Shown here piece after piece: positions 1 to 7,393 of a DNA stretch of 8,607 nt (the first letter of the stretch is position 1; each line of letters begins with the position of its first letter). The DNA is from Desulfuromonadales bacterium (GTDB lineage: Bacteria > Desulfobacterota > Desulfuromonadia > Desulfuromonadales > BM103): contig JAOUDB010000090.1 in assembly GCA_029859485.1 (NCBI GenBank), forward strand, positions 1-8,607, given 5' to 3'. Under the pieces are notes generated by a model, which was not told where the DNA came from, searched no databases, and worked only from the letters and a program-made list of their open reading frames with translations. The translations under genes were made by a program, and so were the position numbers.

Positions 1-13
1 TCTCTTTTAGTCG

Positions 14-658
14 TTATGATTCCTGTTCGATAATCTTGTCACCGGTTTCTATGTAGTGTTGGCGGATCAACTGTTCAAGCTTTACGGGGTCCTTATCGCG
101 AATAGTTGTGACGATTTTCAGGTGTCTGTCACGGATCTCTTCAGGTGTATAGACCTTGCCCCAGTGTTTATAAAAGAGCAGGTGTAGCTTGAGACTGAGT
201 TGTTCCGTAAAAAGAACGATCTGAGCGTTTGTGCAGTGGCAGAACAGCTCTTCATGAAATTCCTGACCGAGATCTATCAGTGGTTTATGCTCACCCTTTT
301 CGGCAAACAATTTCATCTTATGTGCCATTTCTTCAAGGCGGGTAAGATCTTCCTCAGTAAAATTATTGATGCCTTGGATAACTGCGAAACCTTCGAGGAC
401 GCCGCGGGCCATGTAGCTTTCGATAATTTCTTTGGGGGAGAGTGATGCGACAAAATTGCCAACCTGTGGGCGGTACTCAAGAAGATCTCTTCTGACCATG
501 TCGGCCAGAGCTTCACGGATCGGTGCGCGGCTTATCCCAAGTTCTTTGGAAAGGTGACTCTCAAGAATCTTTTCACCGGCACGGAAGCGATTCTCCCGTA
601 TGCCGTTATAAATATATCGGATAACGTAGTCTTTGTAGGTAGAGCGTTCTATGGGCAT
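14..658 (-). CDS. GntR-family transcriptional regulator, FCD (FadR-type) class
   Basis: One-component DNA-binding regulator of about 214 residues, normal for the FCD subfamily. Numbering from the chosen start, residues 6-72 form the winged helix-turn-helix, with the hallmark run LGISRAPIREAL at about 40-51 followed by the wing (RPQVGNFV). Residues from about 78 to the end are the all-helical FCD ligand-binding domain. Three histidines at the usual metal-site positions are visible (EFHEEL His135, DRHLKI His179, RQHYI His201), but the residue four before the first, normally Asp or Asn, is Gly131. I prefer the start at 658 because GGAG lies 6 bases upstream of it. An alternative ATG at 670 adds METR, but its only purine-rich stretch (GGGAAG) touches the ATG. 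The gene lies downstream of lpdA, beyond a terminator, with its own promoter. FCD regulators usually sense organic acids or related metabolites; the effector and regulon here cannot be read from sequence. Confidence 0.9.
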   Translation of the reverse strand: MPIERSTYKDYVIRYIYNGIRENRFRAGEKILESHLSKELGISRAPIREALADMVRRDLLEYRPQVGNFVASLSPKEIIESYMARGVLEGFAVIQGINNFTEEDLTRLEEMAHKMKLFAEKGEHKPLIDLGQEFHEELFCHCTNAQIVLFTEQLSLKLHLLFYKHWGKVYTPEEIRDRHLKIVTTIRDKDPVKLEQLIRQHYIETGDKIIEQES

Positions 659-676
659 TCTTGTCTCCATCTTCCC

Positions 677-702
677 AATGTCGTCTGTCGAATGTCGACA
701 TT
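677..702. promoter_or_regulatory. Candidate autoregulatory operator: three phased heptads ending in a palindrome
   Basis: On the plus strand three heptads run head to tail: AATGTCG (677-683), TCTGTCG (684-690) and AATGTCG (691-697), followed by ACATT. The last heptad and its extension form the perfect 12-base palindrome AATGTCGACATT (691-702). The element overlaps the -10 box of the regulator gene's predicted promoter, covers the expected transcription start, and ends just before the translation signals. GT...AC inverted repeats are typical of GntR-family operators. That the encoded regulator binds here is inferred from position and symmetry. Confidence 0.6.
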
Positions 703-727
703 ATGCGTGGGTAAGCAAATATTGCAA
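700..727 (-). promoter_or_regulatory. Predicted sigma70-type promoter of the GntR gene
   Basis: On the minus strand a -35 box TTGCAA (722-727, 4 of 6 consensus) is separated by 16 bases from a -10 box CATAAT (700-705, 5 of 6 consensus). Transcription would start near 693, about 35 bases before the chosen ATG. The -10 box overlaps the palindrome at 691-702, the arrangement expected for a repressor that blocks its own promoter. The -35 box lies just past the T-run of the upstream operon's terminator, so the regulator appears to be its own transcription unit. Confidence 0.6.
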
Positions 728-728
728 T

Positions 729-773
729 AAAAAAGCGCCAGAAACCAGAGTAGATTTTCTGACGCTATTTTTT
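729..773. terminator. Rho-independent terminator after lpdA, potentially bidirectional
   Basis: Arms AGCGCCAGAAA (734-744) and TTTCTGACGCT (756-766) flank an 11-base loop. In the minus-strand RNA all 11 positions pair, one as a G-U wobble, and a run of Us follows (plus-strand A-run 729-734). It begins about 20 bases after the lpdA stop codon, so it closes the sucA-sucB-lpdA transcript. The plus-strand side is also followed by TTTTTT (768-773), so it could stop antisense transcription as well. Confidence 0.88.
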
Positions 774-786
774 GAAAGTTACCAGG

Positions 787-2196
787 TCAAGCGTGCACTG
801 CTTTGCCGAAGGCACCGAGTGCTGCTTCCTTGAAGGCTTCGCTGAGAGTCGGGTGAGCGTGCATGGTCAGGGCGACGTCTTCAATGCTGCCACCGAAGGA
901 CAAGATGGTGACGGCTTCACTGATCAGTTCAGAAGCGAAAGGACCGATGATGTGTACACCGAGAAGTTTACCGCTCTCCGGGTTGGCGAGAACCTTGACA
1001 AAGCCATCGACATTGTCCATCGCTCTAGCTCGACCACTGGCCATGAATGGAAAACGGCCGACCTTGTAAGGGATATTCTGGTCCTTGAGTTGTTCCTCCG
1101 TCGCTCCGATGGACGCTGCCTCTGGATGGGTGTAAACGACACCTGGGATCAGGTTGTAGTCAACAACAGCCTTCTTTCCTGCCAAGGTCTCGGCCAGTGC
1201 TACACCTTCGTCCATCGCTTTATGGGCGAGCATCGGGCCGTGAATCAGGTCACCGAGGGCATAGATGTTCGGTATATTGGTCTGATAGTTTTCGTCAACC
1301 GCGATACGTCTGGTTTCGTCCAGTTTGACCCCTGCTTCTTCGAGGCCAAGCCCCTCGGTGCAAGGGTTTCGGCCAGCGGCCACCAGCACCTTGTCGCAGG
1401 TCAGTGTCTGATTTGCTTTTCCTTCAAGTGTCAGGGTGACGCCCTGGTCGGTCGATTCCATCCCCGAGACCCGGGTCCCGGAATGGATCGTCATCCCTTG
1501 CTTTTGCAAACTCTTCAATAGCGCCGCAGTGATCTCCTGGTCGGATGTTGGCAGCATCTGCTCAAGCATCTCAACCACGGTAACTTTGGCCCCAAGGCGG
1601 AGCCAGACCGAGCCAAGCTCAAGGCCGATGTAACCGCCGCCGATAACCACCAGGTGTTCAGGGACGGCAGTGTATTCGAGGGCGTCGCGCGCCTGACCGA
1701 CGCGTTCGCCGTCCTGGGGTAAGCCGGGGATGTCGATAGCGACACTGCCAGTCGCGAGAAGTACGCGCTTGCCCTGTAGTTTCTGCTCACCTTCTGCTGT
1801 TGTGGCGATGACCTGAAGAGGCCCTTCAGAACCCGGTTTGGTGAGACGACCGCTGCCTGTAACCAGAGTGATCTGGTTCTTCTTGAAGAGGCTGGCGATA
1901 CCGCGTGTCAGTCGCGTGATGATGTCTTCCTTACGTTTCATCATCTTGTCAAGATCAAGGCCAGGCGGGTCAATGATGATGCCGTGATCGGCAAACTTGT
2001 CGCGGGCTTGGACAAAGAGTTCACTTGAATCAAGCAAGGCTTTGCTCGGGATGCAGCCTTCGTTGAGGCAGGTGCCGCCAAGGGCGTTGCGTTTTTCGAT
2101 CACCGCAACACTGGAACCGAGTTGAGCGGCACGAATCGCGGCCACGTAGCCGCCAGGGCCGCCGCCGATGATAATCAGGTCATAGGTTTCTCTCAT
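787..2196 (-). CDS. lpdA: Dihydrolipoyl dehydrogenase (E3 of 2-oxoglutarate dehydrogenase)
   Basis: Cytoplasmic FAD disulfide oxidoreductase that reoxidises the dihydrolipoyl arm of E2 with NAD+, giving NADH. The 469-residue length is normal for the family. The FAD-binding motif GGGPGG is at 11-16 and the redox disulfide sits in CLNEGCIPSK (Cys43 and Cys48). The NAD-binding GGGYIG is at 186-191, with an acidic residue (Glu209) at the end of the following strand, as expected for NAD rather than NADP. The second FAD segment contains IYALGD. The C-terminal interface motif HPTLSE carries the catalytic pair His448 and Glu453. GGAG lies 6 bases before the ATG. It is the last gene of the suc operon, 34 bases after sucB and just before a terminator. 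It might also serve other lipoyl complexes (pyruvate dehydrogenase, glycine cleavage) if the genome encodes them. Confidence 0.97.
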   Translation of the reverse strand: MRETYDLIIIGGGPGGYVAAIRAAQLGSSVAVIEKRNALGGTCLNEGCIPSKALLDSSELFVQARDKFADHGIIIDPPGLDLDKMMKRKEDIITRLTRGIASLFKKNQITLVTGSGRLTKPGSEGPLQVIATTAEGEQKLQGKRVLLATGSVAIDIPGLPQDGERVGQARDALEYTAVPEHLVVIGGGYIGLELGSVWLRLGAKVTVVEMLEQMLPTSDQEITAALLKSLQKQGMTIHSGTRVSGMESTDQGVTLTLEGKANQTLTCDKVLVAAGRNPCTEGLGLEEAGVKLDETRRIAVDENYQTNIPNIYALGDLIHGPMLAHKAMDEGVALAETLAGKKAVVDYNLIPGVVYTHPEAASIGATEEQLKDQNIPYKVGRFPFMASGRARAMDNVDGFVKVLANPESGKLLGVHIIGPFASELISEAVTILSFGGSIEDVALTMHAHPTLSEAFKEAALGAFGKAVHA

Positions 2197-2230
2197 TTGA
2201 AACTCCGGGAAATAGTGGCGAACGAACTCA

Positions 2231-3448
2231 TCAGAGTTCTAGAAACAACTCAGAAGGATCCTCAATATACTCCTTGATCGACTTGAGAAAGCTGACAGCT
2301 TCACGACCATCGATAAGACGATGATCGTAGCTCAGAGCCAGATTCATGATCGGTTTGATGACAACTTCACCGTTTACGACGACTGGCCGGTCCTGAATCG
2401 AGTGCATGCCGAGTACGCCGCATTGAGGCGGGTTGATGATCGGTGTACTCAGCAGCGATCCATAGACGCCACCGTTGGTGATGGTAAAGGTCCCACCTTC
2501 AAGGTCGGCTAGAGTCAGTTTGCGGGCGTTGGCCTTGGTGGCGAGATCGGCAATCTGTTGCTCGATTTCGGCAAAGGTCAGCTGGTCTGCGTCACGCAGA
2601 ACCGGCACGACCAGACCGCGGTCGGTGCCGACTGCGATGCCGATATCGTAATAGTGGTGATAGACAATATCGCTGCCGTCGATGCTCGCATTGACCGCTG
2701 GAAATTCCTTGAGGGCTTCGATGCAAGCTTTGACAAAGAAGGACATCATGCCCAGCTTGATGCTATGTTTTTTTGTGAATTGCTCCTGATGCCGTTTGCG
2801 AATCTTTTTTACCCACGACATATCCGCTTCATTAAATGTCGTCAGCATGGCGGTTTCTTGACGGGCCTGAAGCAGGCGTGCCGCAATGCGTTGTCGAATC
2901 GGGGTCATGGCCTGACGGGTAATCGGCCGGTCGTCGCCATCTGCTTTTGCCAATACCCTGGAGCTCTCCGCCTCTTTGGGTTCAGCTTGCAAAGCAGCGG
3001 GTTTGTCGTGGGCGAGGACATCATCCAAAATGACCCTCCCATCGCGACCGCTGCCGGCGACCTTTTGCAGGTCAATACCACGTTCTTCGGCCTGTTGGCG
3101 GGCCGCGGGGTTCGCAGGGGCTTGCGCCTCCTGCTTCTGTGCGGCCGTGTTCGTCGCAGCAGGTGCAACCGTTTCAGTTTTTTCTTCAGTTGCAGGGAGA
3201 GGTGCGGCCACCTCAACGTCTCCTTCTGCGAGGGTGGCAATGACCGTGCCGATCGGCACGGTCTGGCCTTGTGGAATAACAATGCTCAGGATGCCGGAAG
3301 CTTCCGCGGTCAGTTCAACGTTGACCTTGTCAGTTTCCAGTTCGCAGATGATGTCATCTTTGGCAACGGCGTCGCCGTCCTCCTTAAACCAGTTGGCGAC
3401 CAGTGCTTCGAGAATCGATTCGCCAATTTCAGGGATTTTGATCTCCAT
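2231..3448 (-). CDS. sucB: Dihydrolipoyllysine-residue succinyltransferase (E2 of 2-oxoglutarate dehydrogenase)
   Basis: Core-forming E2 that passes the succinyl group from its lipoyl arm to CoA. The 405-residue length matches classical SucB. Residues 1-77 are a single lipoyl domain with the attachment lysine in ETDKVNVE (Lys41). About 80-115 is an Ala/Pro/Glu-rich flexible linker. About 115-148 is the peripheral subunit-binding domain ([20 protein letters not shown]). A second linker leads to the catalytic domain from about 175. Catalytic signatures are [10 protein letters not shown] (Thr324) and SYDHRLIDG (His376 and Asp380). One lipoyl domain, and the gene's place between sucA and lpdA, argue for a 2-oxoglutarate rather than a pyruvate complex. 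AAGGAAAG lies just upstream of the ATG, 16 bases after the sucA stop, so translation is probably coupled. The lipoyl group would be supplied by LipA, encoded nearby. Confidence 0.97.
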   Translation of the reverse strand: MEIKIPEIGESILEALVANWFKEDGDAVAKDDIICELETDKVNVELTAEASGILSIVIPQGQTVPIGTVIATLAEGDVEVAAPLPATEEKTETVAPAATNTAAQKQEAQAPANPAARQQAEERGIDLQKVAGSGRDGRVILDDVLAHDKPAALQAEPKEAESSRVLAKADGDDRPITRQAMTPIRQRIAARLLQARQETAMLTTFNEADMSWVKKIRKRHQEQFTKKHSIKLGMMSFFVKACIEALKEFPAVNASIDGSDIVYHHYYDIGIAVGTDRGLVVPVLRDADQLTFAEIEQQIADLATKANARKLTLADLEGGTFTITNGGVYGSLLSTPIINPPQCGVLGMHSIQDRPVVVNGEVVIKPIMNLALSYDHRLIDGREAVSFLKSIKEYIEDPSELFLEL

Positions 3449-3464
3449 TTATCTTTCCTTATGG

Positions 3465-6155
3465 TTAAGAATCAGTTGAGTTGCCAAGGGCTGCGTCAAT
3501 GATCTGTTGTTGTTCTTCCTTGTGGCGACGGTGTGATCCGACTGCGGGCGCTGCTGAAGCCCGACGTCCGCAATACTCAGGATTTCTGCCTATGGCCCGG
3601 CCCAGTCGGTATTGCAGGTGGGGCCAGGGCCCCATATTCTTCGGCTCTTCCTGAACCCAGACAATGCGTTTAGCGTTGCTATAACGATTTACTGCTTCCT
3701 GTAATACCTCCTGATGGAGAGGATAAAGTTTCTCTATGCGCAACAGGCCGATGTCCTTCCTGTTCTCAGCGTCAACTGCGGACTGGAGCTCGTAATAAAT
3801 TTTGCCGCTACAGAGAAGCAGTGTCTTAACTTGTTCCGGCGGTTTGTTACAAGGCAGAATCGCCTGAAAAGAACCTTCGCTCAACTCTTCAAGAGTGCTG
3901 CTGCAGGCTGGAAATCGCAGGAGACTTTTCGGGGTGAAGACGATTAATGGCCGACGATAGGGGAGTTTGCACTGCCGGCGCAGGAGGTGAAAAAGCTGTG
4001 CCGGGGTACTTGGATAGGCGACGTGCATGTTGTTGTCGGCACAGAGATTCATGAAACGTTCAATGCGGGCGTTTGAATGCTCTGGTCCCTGGCCTTCGTA
4101 GCCATGCGGCAGAAACATAACCAGACCGCTGGAGCGGTCCCACTTGGTGCCGCTCGTGCCGATGAACTGGTCGATGATGACCTGGGCACCGTTGGCAAAG
4201 TCACCAAACTGGGCTTCCCAGATTGTCAGACCGTGCGGCGTTTCCAGTGAATAACCGTATTCAAGGCCCAGCACAGCCGCCTCAGAGAGCATGCTGTCGT
4301 AAATCTGGATTGCTGCCTGGCTTTGTCCCAGGAAGGCCAGGGGGACATAAAATTGCCCGTTTTTCTGGTCAACCAGGGTTGAATGCCGTTGGTTGAATGT
4401 GCCACGACGCGAGTCCTGTCCCGAGAGGCGTACAGGGGAATGCTCGATCAATAATGAGGCAAAGGCGAGTGCTTCAGCGTTGGCCCAATCGATACCTTCC
4501 CCTTTGAGGAGGCTCTCTTCGCGTCGTTTGAGAAGACGTGCAATTTTAGGGTGAGCGTTGAATTTCTCCGGTAGGTTTGCCATACGCGAGCCCAGTTTTA
4601 AGAGGGTTTCCGCGTCAACCTTGGTCTCCGGCTCTTCCCGTGAATATTCGCGTTTTATGCCCGTCCACTTTGCCTGGAAACCTACATCGGTTTGTGGCTT
4701 GGTTTCTCCTTCAAGGGCATCTTCGAGTCGCTGAGCTATCTTGTTGACACCTTCCTTGACCGATTGAGGCTCAAGGCCACCTTCAATCAATTGTTGTGCG
4801 TAAATTTCATGTAGTGGGGGTCTCTGGCGAATCTTCTCGTACATGAGCGGTTGTGTGAAAAAAGGTTCATCTCCTTCATTGTGACCATGGCGACGATAGC
4901 AGATGACTTCAACGACCACGTCTTCACCGAACTCTTGGCGATATTCCAATGCCAGGTTGGTCGCATAAACGGCGGCTTCAGGATCTTCGCCGTTGATATG
5001 AAAGATAGGCACCATTAGCATTTTAGCGATATCAGTGGCGTAGAGGGTCGAACGTGCGTGGGCTGGGGCGGTGGTGAAGCCGATCTGGTTGTTGATAACC
5101 AGATGAAACGTGCCGCCCGACTGGTAGCCATCAAGCTGGGACAGGTTAAGAACTTCCGGCACCAAGCCTTGACCGGCAAAGGCGGCATCTCCATGAAGCA
5201 GTACCGGCAACACTCTTTTCTTGCCGCCAGGTCCGTAGCTGACATGTCGGGCTCGACACCTGCCGATTACCACTGGGTCGACAGCTTCAAGGTGGCTCGG
5301 GTTGGCCGCCAGACTGAGATGAATATTGTGTCCGGAGGGGAATGATCGGTCAGTAGAGTACCCCTTATGATACTTCACATCGCCATCGCCAACAAAGGCC
5401 AGTTCGAGATTGTCCTGGAATTCGGCGAAGATATTCTCCAGCGGTTTGTTGAAAATATTGGCCAGCACGTTGAGGCGGCCACGATGGGCCATCCCCATAA
5501 TCAGATCACTGACCCCTCTTTCTGCGGCCTGCATCAACAAGGTGTCCAAGAGTGGAATGATGGCCTCTCCACCTTCCAGTGAGAAGCGTTTCTGACCGAG
5601 GAACTTGCGATGAAGAAAGGCTTCGAAAAGGGTCGCTTCCTGAAGTTTCTCAAGGATATGCAGTTGCTCGTCGCGAGCCAGGTTGGGTTGATTGCGGATT
5701 TCTTCCATACGCTTCTTCAGCCAGGTCCGTTTTTTCGGATCCTGAATGTGCATGAACTCCACGCCAATTTTCCCGCAATAGGTCTCTTTGAGCAGGTCAA
5801 TAATTTCACGAAGGGTGGCTTTATGTTTTGGGAAGCGTAGCGGGTAAAAGGTTCGGTCAAGGTCGTCTTCAGTGAGACCGAATGCCGCCAGGTTCAGTTC
5901 TGCGTGTTCGGCCTGTTCGGGTGAGAGAGGGTCCGTGCTGGCCTGCAGGTGTCCGAGGTCGCGATATCGGTAAATCAGGGAGTCGACAGAAGACGTTTTG
6001 GCAGCCAGGTCGCAATCGGTCGCCGGAGCTTGCCTGGCAAGCTCGAAGCCTTCGAAAAAAGCCTGCCAGTCATTCGAAACCTGGGCAGGGTCGGATTTCC
6101 ATAGTTGAAATTGTTCTTCCAGCCACTGAGGACTGACATTGCTGGCTATACTCAT
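3465..6155 (-). CDS. sucA: 2-oxoglutarate dehydrogenase E1 component, thiamine diphosphate-dependent
   Basis: Decarboxylates 2-oxoglutarate and reductively succinylates the lipoyl arm of SucB, the committed oxidative step between 2-oxoglutarate and succinyl-CoA. The 896 residues form a full-length E1o, slightly shorter than the E. coli enzyme. The N-terminal helix (about 8-40, WLEEQFQLWKSDP) is the usual partner-binding segment. Family signatures follow in order: GMAHRGRLNVL (221-231), HGDAAFAGQG (321-330), NNQIGFTT (355-362), the cofactor and metal segment NGEDPEAA (388-395), HGHNEGDEP (423-431), FGDFANGAQV (650-659), LPHGYEGQGPEHSNAR (682-697) and VAYPSTPAQ (712-720). The C-terminus (RRASAAPAVG) is also typical. 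AGGGG lies 5 bases before the ATG. It is the first gene of the sucA-sucB-lpdA operon, behind a predicted promoter and a leader of about 137 bases. Confidence 0.97.
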   Translation of the reverse strand: MSIASNVSPQWLEEQFQLWKSDPAQVSNDWQAFFEGFELARQAPATDCDLAAKTSSVDSLIYRYRDLGHLQASTDPLSPEQAEHAELNLAAFGLTEDDLDRTFYPLRFPKHKATLREIIDLLKETYCGKIGVEFMHIQDPKKRTWLKKRMEEIRNQPNLARDEQLHILEKLQEATLFEAFLHRKFLGQKRFSLEGGEAIIPLLDTLLMQAAERGVSDLIMGMAHRGRLNVLANIFNKPLENIFAEFQDNLELAFVGDGDVKYHKGYSTDRSFPSGHNIHLSLAANPSHLEAVDPVVIGRCRARHVSYGPGGKKRVLPVLLHGDAAFAGQGLVPEVLNLSQLDGYQSGGTFHLVINNQIGFTTAPAHARSTLYATDIAKMLMVPIFHINGEDPEAAVYATNLALEYRQEFGEDVVVEVICYRRHGHNEGDEPFFTQPLMYEKIRQRPPLHEIYAQQLIEGGLEPQSVKEGVNKIAQRLEDALEGETKPQTDVGFQAKWTGIKREYSREEPETKVDAETLLKLGSRMANLPEKFNAHPKIARLLKRREESLLKGEGIDWANAEALAFASLLIEHSPVRLSGQDSRRGTFNQRHSTLVDQKNGQFYVPLAFLGQSQAAIQIYDSMLSEAAVLGLEYGYSLETPHGLTIWEAQFGDFANGAQVIIDQFIGTSGTKWDRSSGLVMFLPHGYEGQGPEHSNARIERFMNLCADNNMHVAYPSTPAQLFHLLRRQCKLPYRRPLIVFTPKSLLRFPACSSTLEELSEGSFQAILPCNKPPEQVKTLLLCSGKIYYELQSAVDAENRKDIGLLRIEKLYPLHQEVLQEAVNRYSNAKRIVWVQEEPKNMGPWPHLQYRLGRAIGRNPEYCGRRASAAPAVGSHRRHKEEQQQIIDAALGNSTDS

Positions 6156-6237
6156 CGATACCCCTGTTGATGATGATCTGTTATGCGTTTTATCGCTACG
6201 GTGAAAGAAGTCTTCCCAAAATGACCCTTCCTACGTC

Positions 6238-6267
6238 TCTATGTCAACTCAACATACGAATCATAGA
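6238..6267 (-). promoter_or_regulatory. Competing inverted repeats in the sucA leader
   Basis: Two overlapping inverted repeats lie in the predicted untranslated leader. TATGT (6240-6244) and ACATA (6252-6256) flank 7 bases. TCTATG (6238-6243) and CATAGA (6262-6267) flank 18 bases. They share an arm, so the RNA could form one or the other. The same DNA contains a perfect TTGACA on the minus strand (6242-6247), but no acceptable -10 box follows at 16-18 bases. It could be a protein-binding site, an RNA structure or chance. Confidence 0.3.
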
Positions 6268-6298
6268 TACTGAAGGCCGGGAAAAACGAACTGCGCAA

Positions 6299-6327
6299 AT
6301 TATATCAAGGGGTTGGCGTTCAGGCAA
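6299..6327 (-). promoter_or_regulatory. Predicted sigma70-type promoter of sucA-sucB-lpdA
   Basis: On the minus strand TTGCCT (6322-6327, 4 of 6 consensus) is followed, after exactly 17 bases, by a perfect TATAAT (6299-6304). Transcription would start near 6292 and leave a leader of about 137 bases before the sucA ATG. The promoter lies about 75 bases beyond the trxB stop codon, which supports an independent suc operon. No hairpin with a U-run is visible between the trxB stop (6404) and this promoter, so some readthrough from lipA-trxB is possible. Confidence 0.7.
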
Positions 6328-6403
6328 ACGGGTCGGAGCTTAGCAGGAGGGTTTTTGAACTCTGGGCTGAAGATTCTGTCCTGCCCCCTGTCGCCAGGAA
6401 ACC

Positions 6404-7393
6404 TTAAGTCTGCGCTTTTGGCTTGCAAACCCCCTTTTTGCATGACAACTGCGAGTCGTAAGGAAGGACATCTAGAAAGCGCTCAGCCTGTATCGCTGCC
6501 ATGCAACCGGTCCCTGCCGCAGTCACCGCTTGACGGAATTGTTGGTCCTGCACGTCACCTGCAGCAAAGACTCCTGAGATGTTGGTTTCCGTGCCGTTTT
6601 TGGTGAGCAGGTAACCTTCGTTGTCCATCTCCAGTTGACCTTCGAAGAGAGAGGTATTTGGTCGATGGCCGATGGCGATAAAGATGCCATCGCAGTTCAT
6701 CTTTGTTTCCTTGCCGGTTTTAAGGTTTTTGATGCGGGTTCCGGTTACGCCGCTTGTGTCAGTGAGAATCTCTGTGAGCTCGGAATCCCACTTGAAGTTG
6801 ATCGCCTTGTTGCCCAGCGCCCGGTCAGCGAGAACGGGTGTCGCCCGTAGCGAATCACGGCGATGAATAACGGTTACTTTCTTGGCAAAGCGGGTCAAAA
6901 AGACAGCTTCCTCCATGGCAGTATCGCCACCGCCAACGACAACGACTTCACGGTCGCGATAGAAAAATCCATCGCAGGTTGCACAGACTGATACTCCCTT
7001 GCCGTAGAGCAACTCTTCGTTGCCCAAGCCGAGGAGCTTTGGCGAGGCCCCGGTCGTGATGATCAGAGAGAGGCAGCGGTAAAGCTCTTCTTCCACCCAG
7101 ATTCTGAAAGGACGTTCCTGCAAGTCTACCTTGGTGACGTCACCCTCGACAAATTGAGTGCCGAAACGCTCTGCCTGAAGTTTCATCTTTTCCATCAAGT
7201 CAGGGCCGTCTATGCCTTCCGGGAAGCCGGGAAAGTTGTCGACCGCCGTCGTGGTGGTCAATTGCCCGCCTGGCTGAAGGCCGTGGATCATCAGGGGGCA
7301 GCAACGGCTGCGCGCAGCATAGATGGCGGCGGTGAGGCCTGCTGGGCCTGAGCCGAGGATGATCGTTTCGTAAATCAGGTCAGGGTTGCTCAT
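6404..7393 (-). CDS. trxB: Thioredoxin reductase (NADPH), low-molecular-weight type, with a C-terminal CX4C tail
   Basis: Cytoplasmic FAD enzyme that uses NADPH to reduce thioredoxin. The FAD-binding GSGPAG is at 14-19. The redox disulfide CATC is at 137-140, within the typical CATCDG. The NADPH-binding GGGDTA is at 154-159, followed by the NADPH-selective HRRDSLRA at 177-184. The second FAD motif GVFAAGD is at 274-280. I start the gene at 7393 because AAGGGAG lies 6 bases upstream and the family N-terminus begins there; the frame stays open further upstream (ATG at 7567) only inside lipA. The resulting 329 residues are slightly longer than E. coli TrxB (321). The extra tail reads SCKKGVCKPKAQT, placing Cys318 and Cys323 beyond the conserved fold. 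The start overlaps the end of lipA by 14 bases, suggesting co-transcription and translational coupling. No thioredoxin gene is in the window. Confidence 0.95.
   Translation of the reverse strand: MSNPDLIYETIILGSGPAGLTAAIYAARSRCCPLMIHGLQPGGQLTTTTAVDNFPGFPEGIDGPDLMEKMKLQAERFGTQFVEGDVTKVDLQERPFRIWVEEELYRCLSLIITTGASPKLLGLGNEELLYGKGVSVCATCDGFFYRDREVVVVGGGDTAMEEAVFLTRFAKKVTVIHRRDSLRATPVLADRALGNKAINFKWDSELTEILTDTSGVTGTRIKNLKTGKETKMNCDGIFIAIGHRPNTSLFEGQLEMDNEGYLLTKNGTETNISGVFAAGDVQDQQFRQAVTAAGTGCMAAIQAERFLDVLPYDSQLSCKKGVCKPKAQT

Noticed and set aside
772..1521. 249-codon open frame on the plus strand opposite lpdA
   Set aside because: It is antisense to a gene with all dihydrolipoyl dehydrogenase motifs, has no recognisable domain and starts inside the terminator region. 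It is a shadow frame.
2558..3502. 314-codon open frame on the plus strand opposite sucB
   Set aside because: Long but fully antisense to a well-supported E2 gene; the translation is low-complexity where it mirrors the Ala/Pro linker and matches nothing I recognise.
6242..6247. Perfect TTGACA on the minus strand as a second sucA promoter
   Set aside because: No acceptable -10 hexamer lies 16-18 bases downstream; the TTGCCT/TATAAT pair at 6299-6327 is far better.
6304..6403. Terminator after trxB
   Set aside because: The best pairings (GCAGGA/TCCTGC, GTTCA/TGAAC) are short with long loops and have no following U-run.
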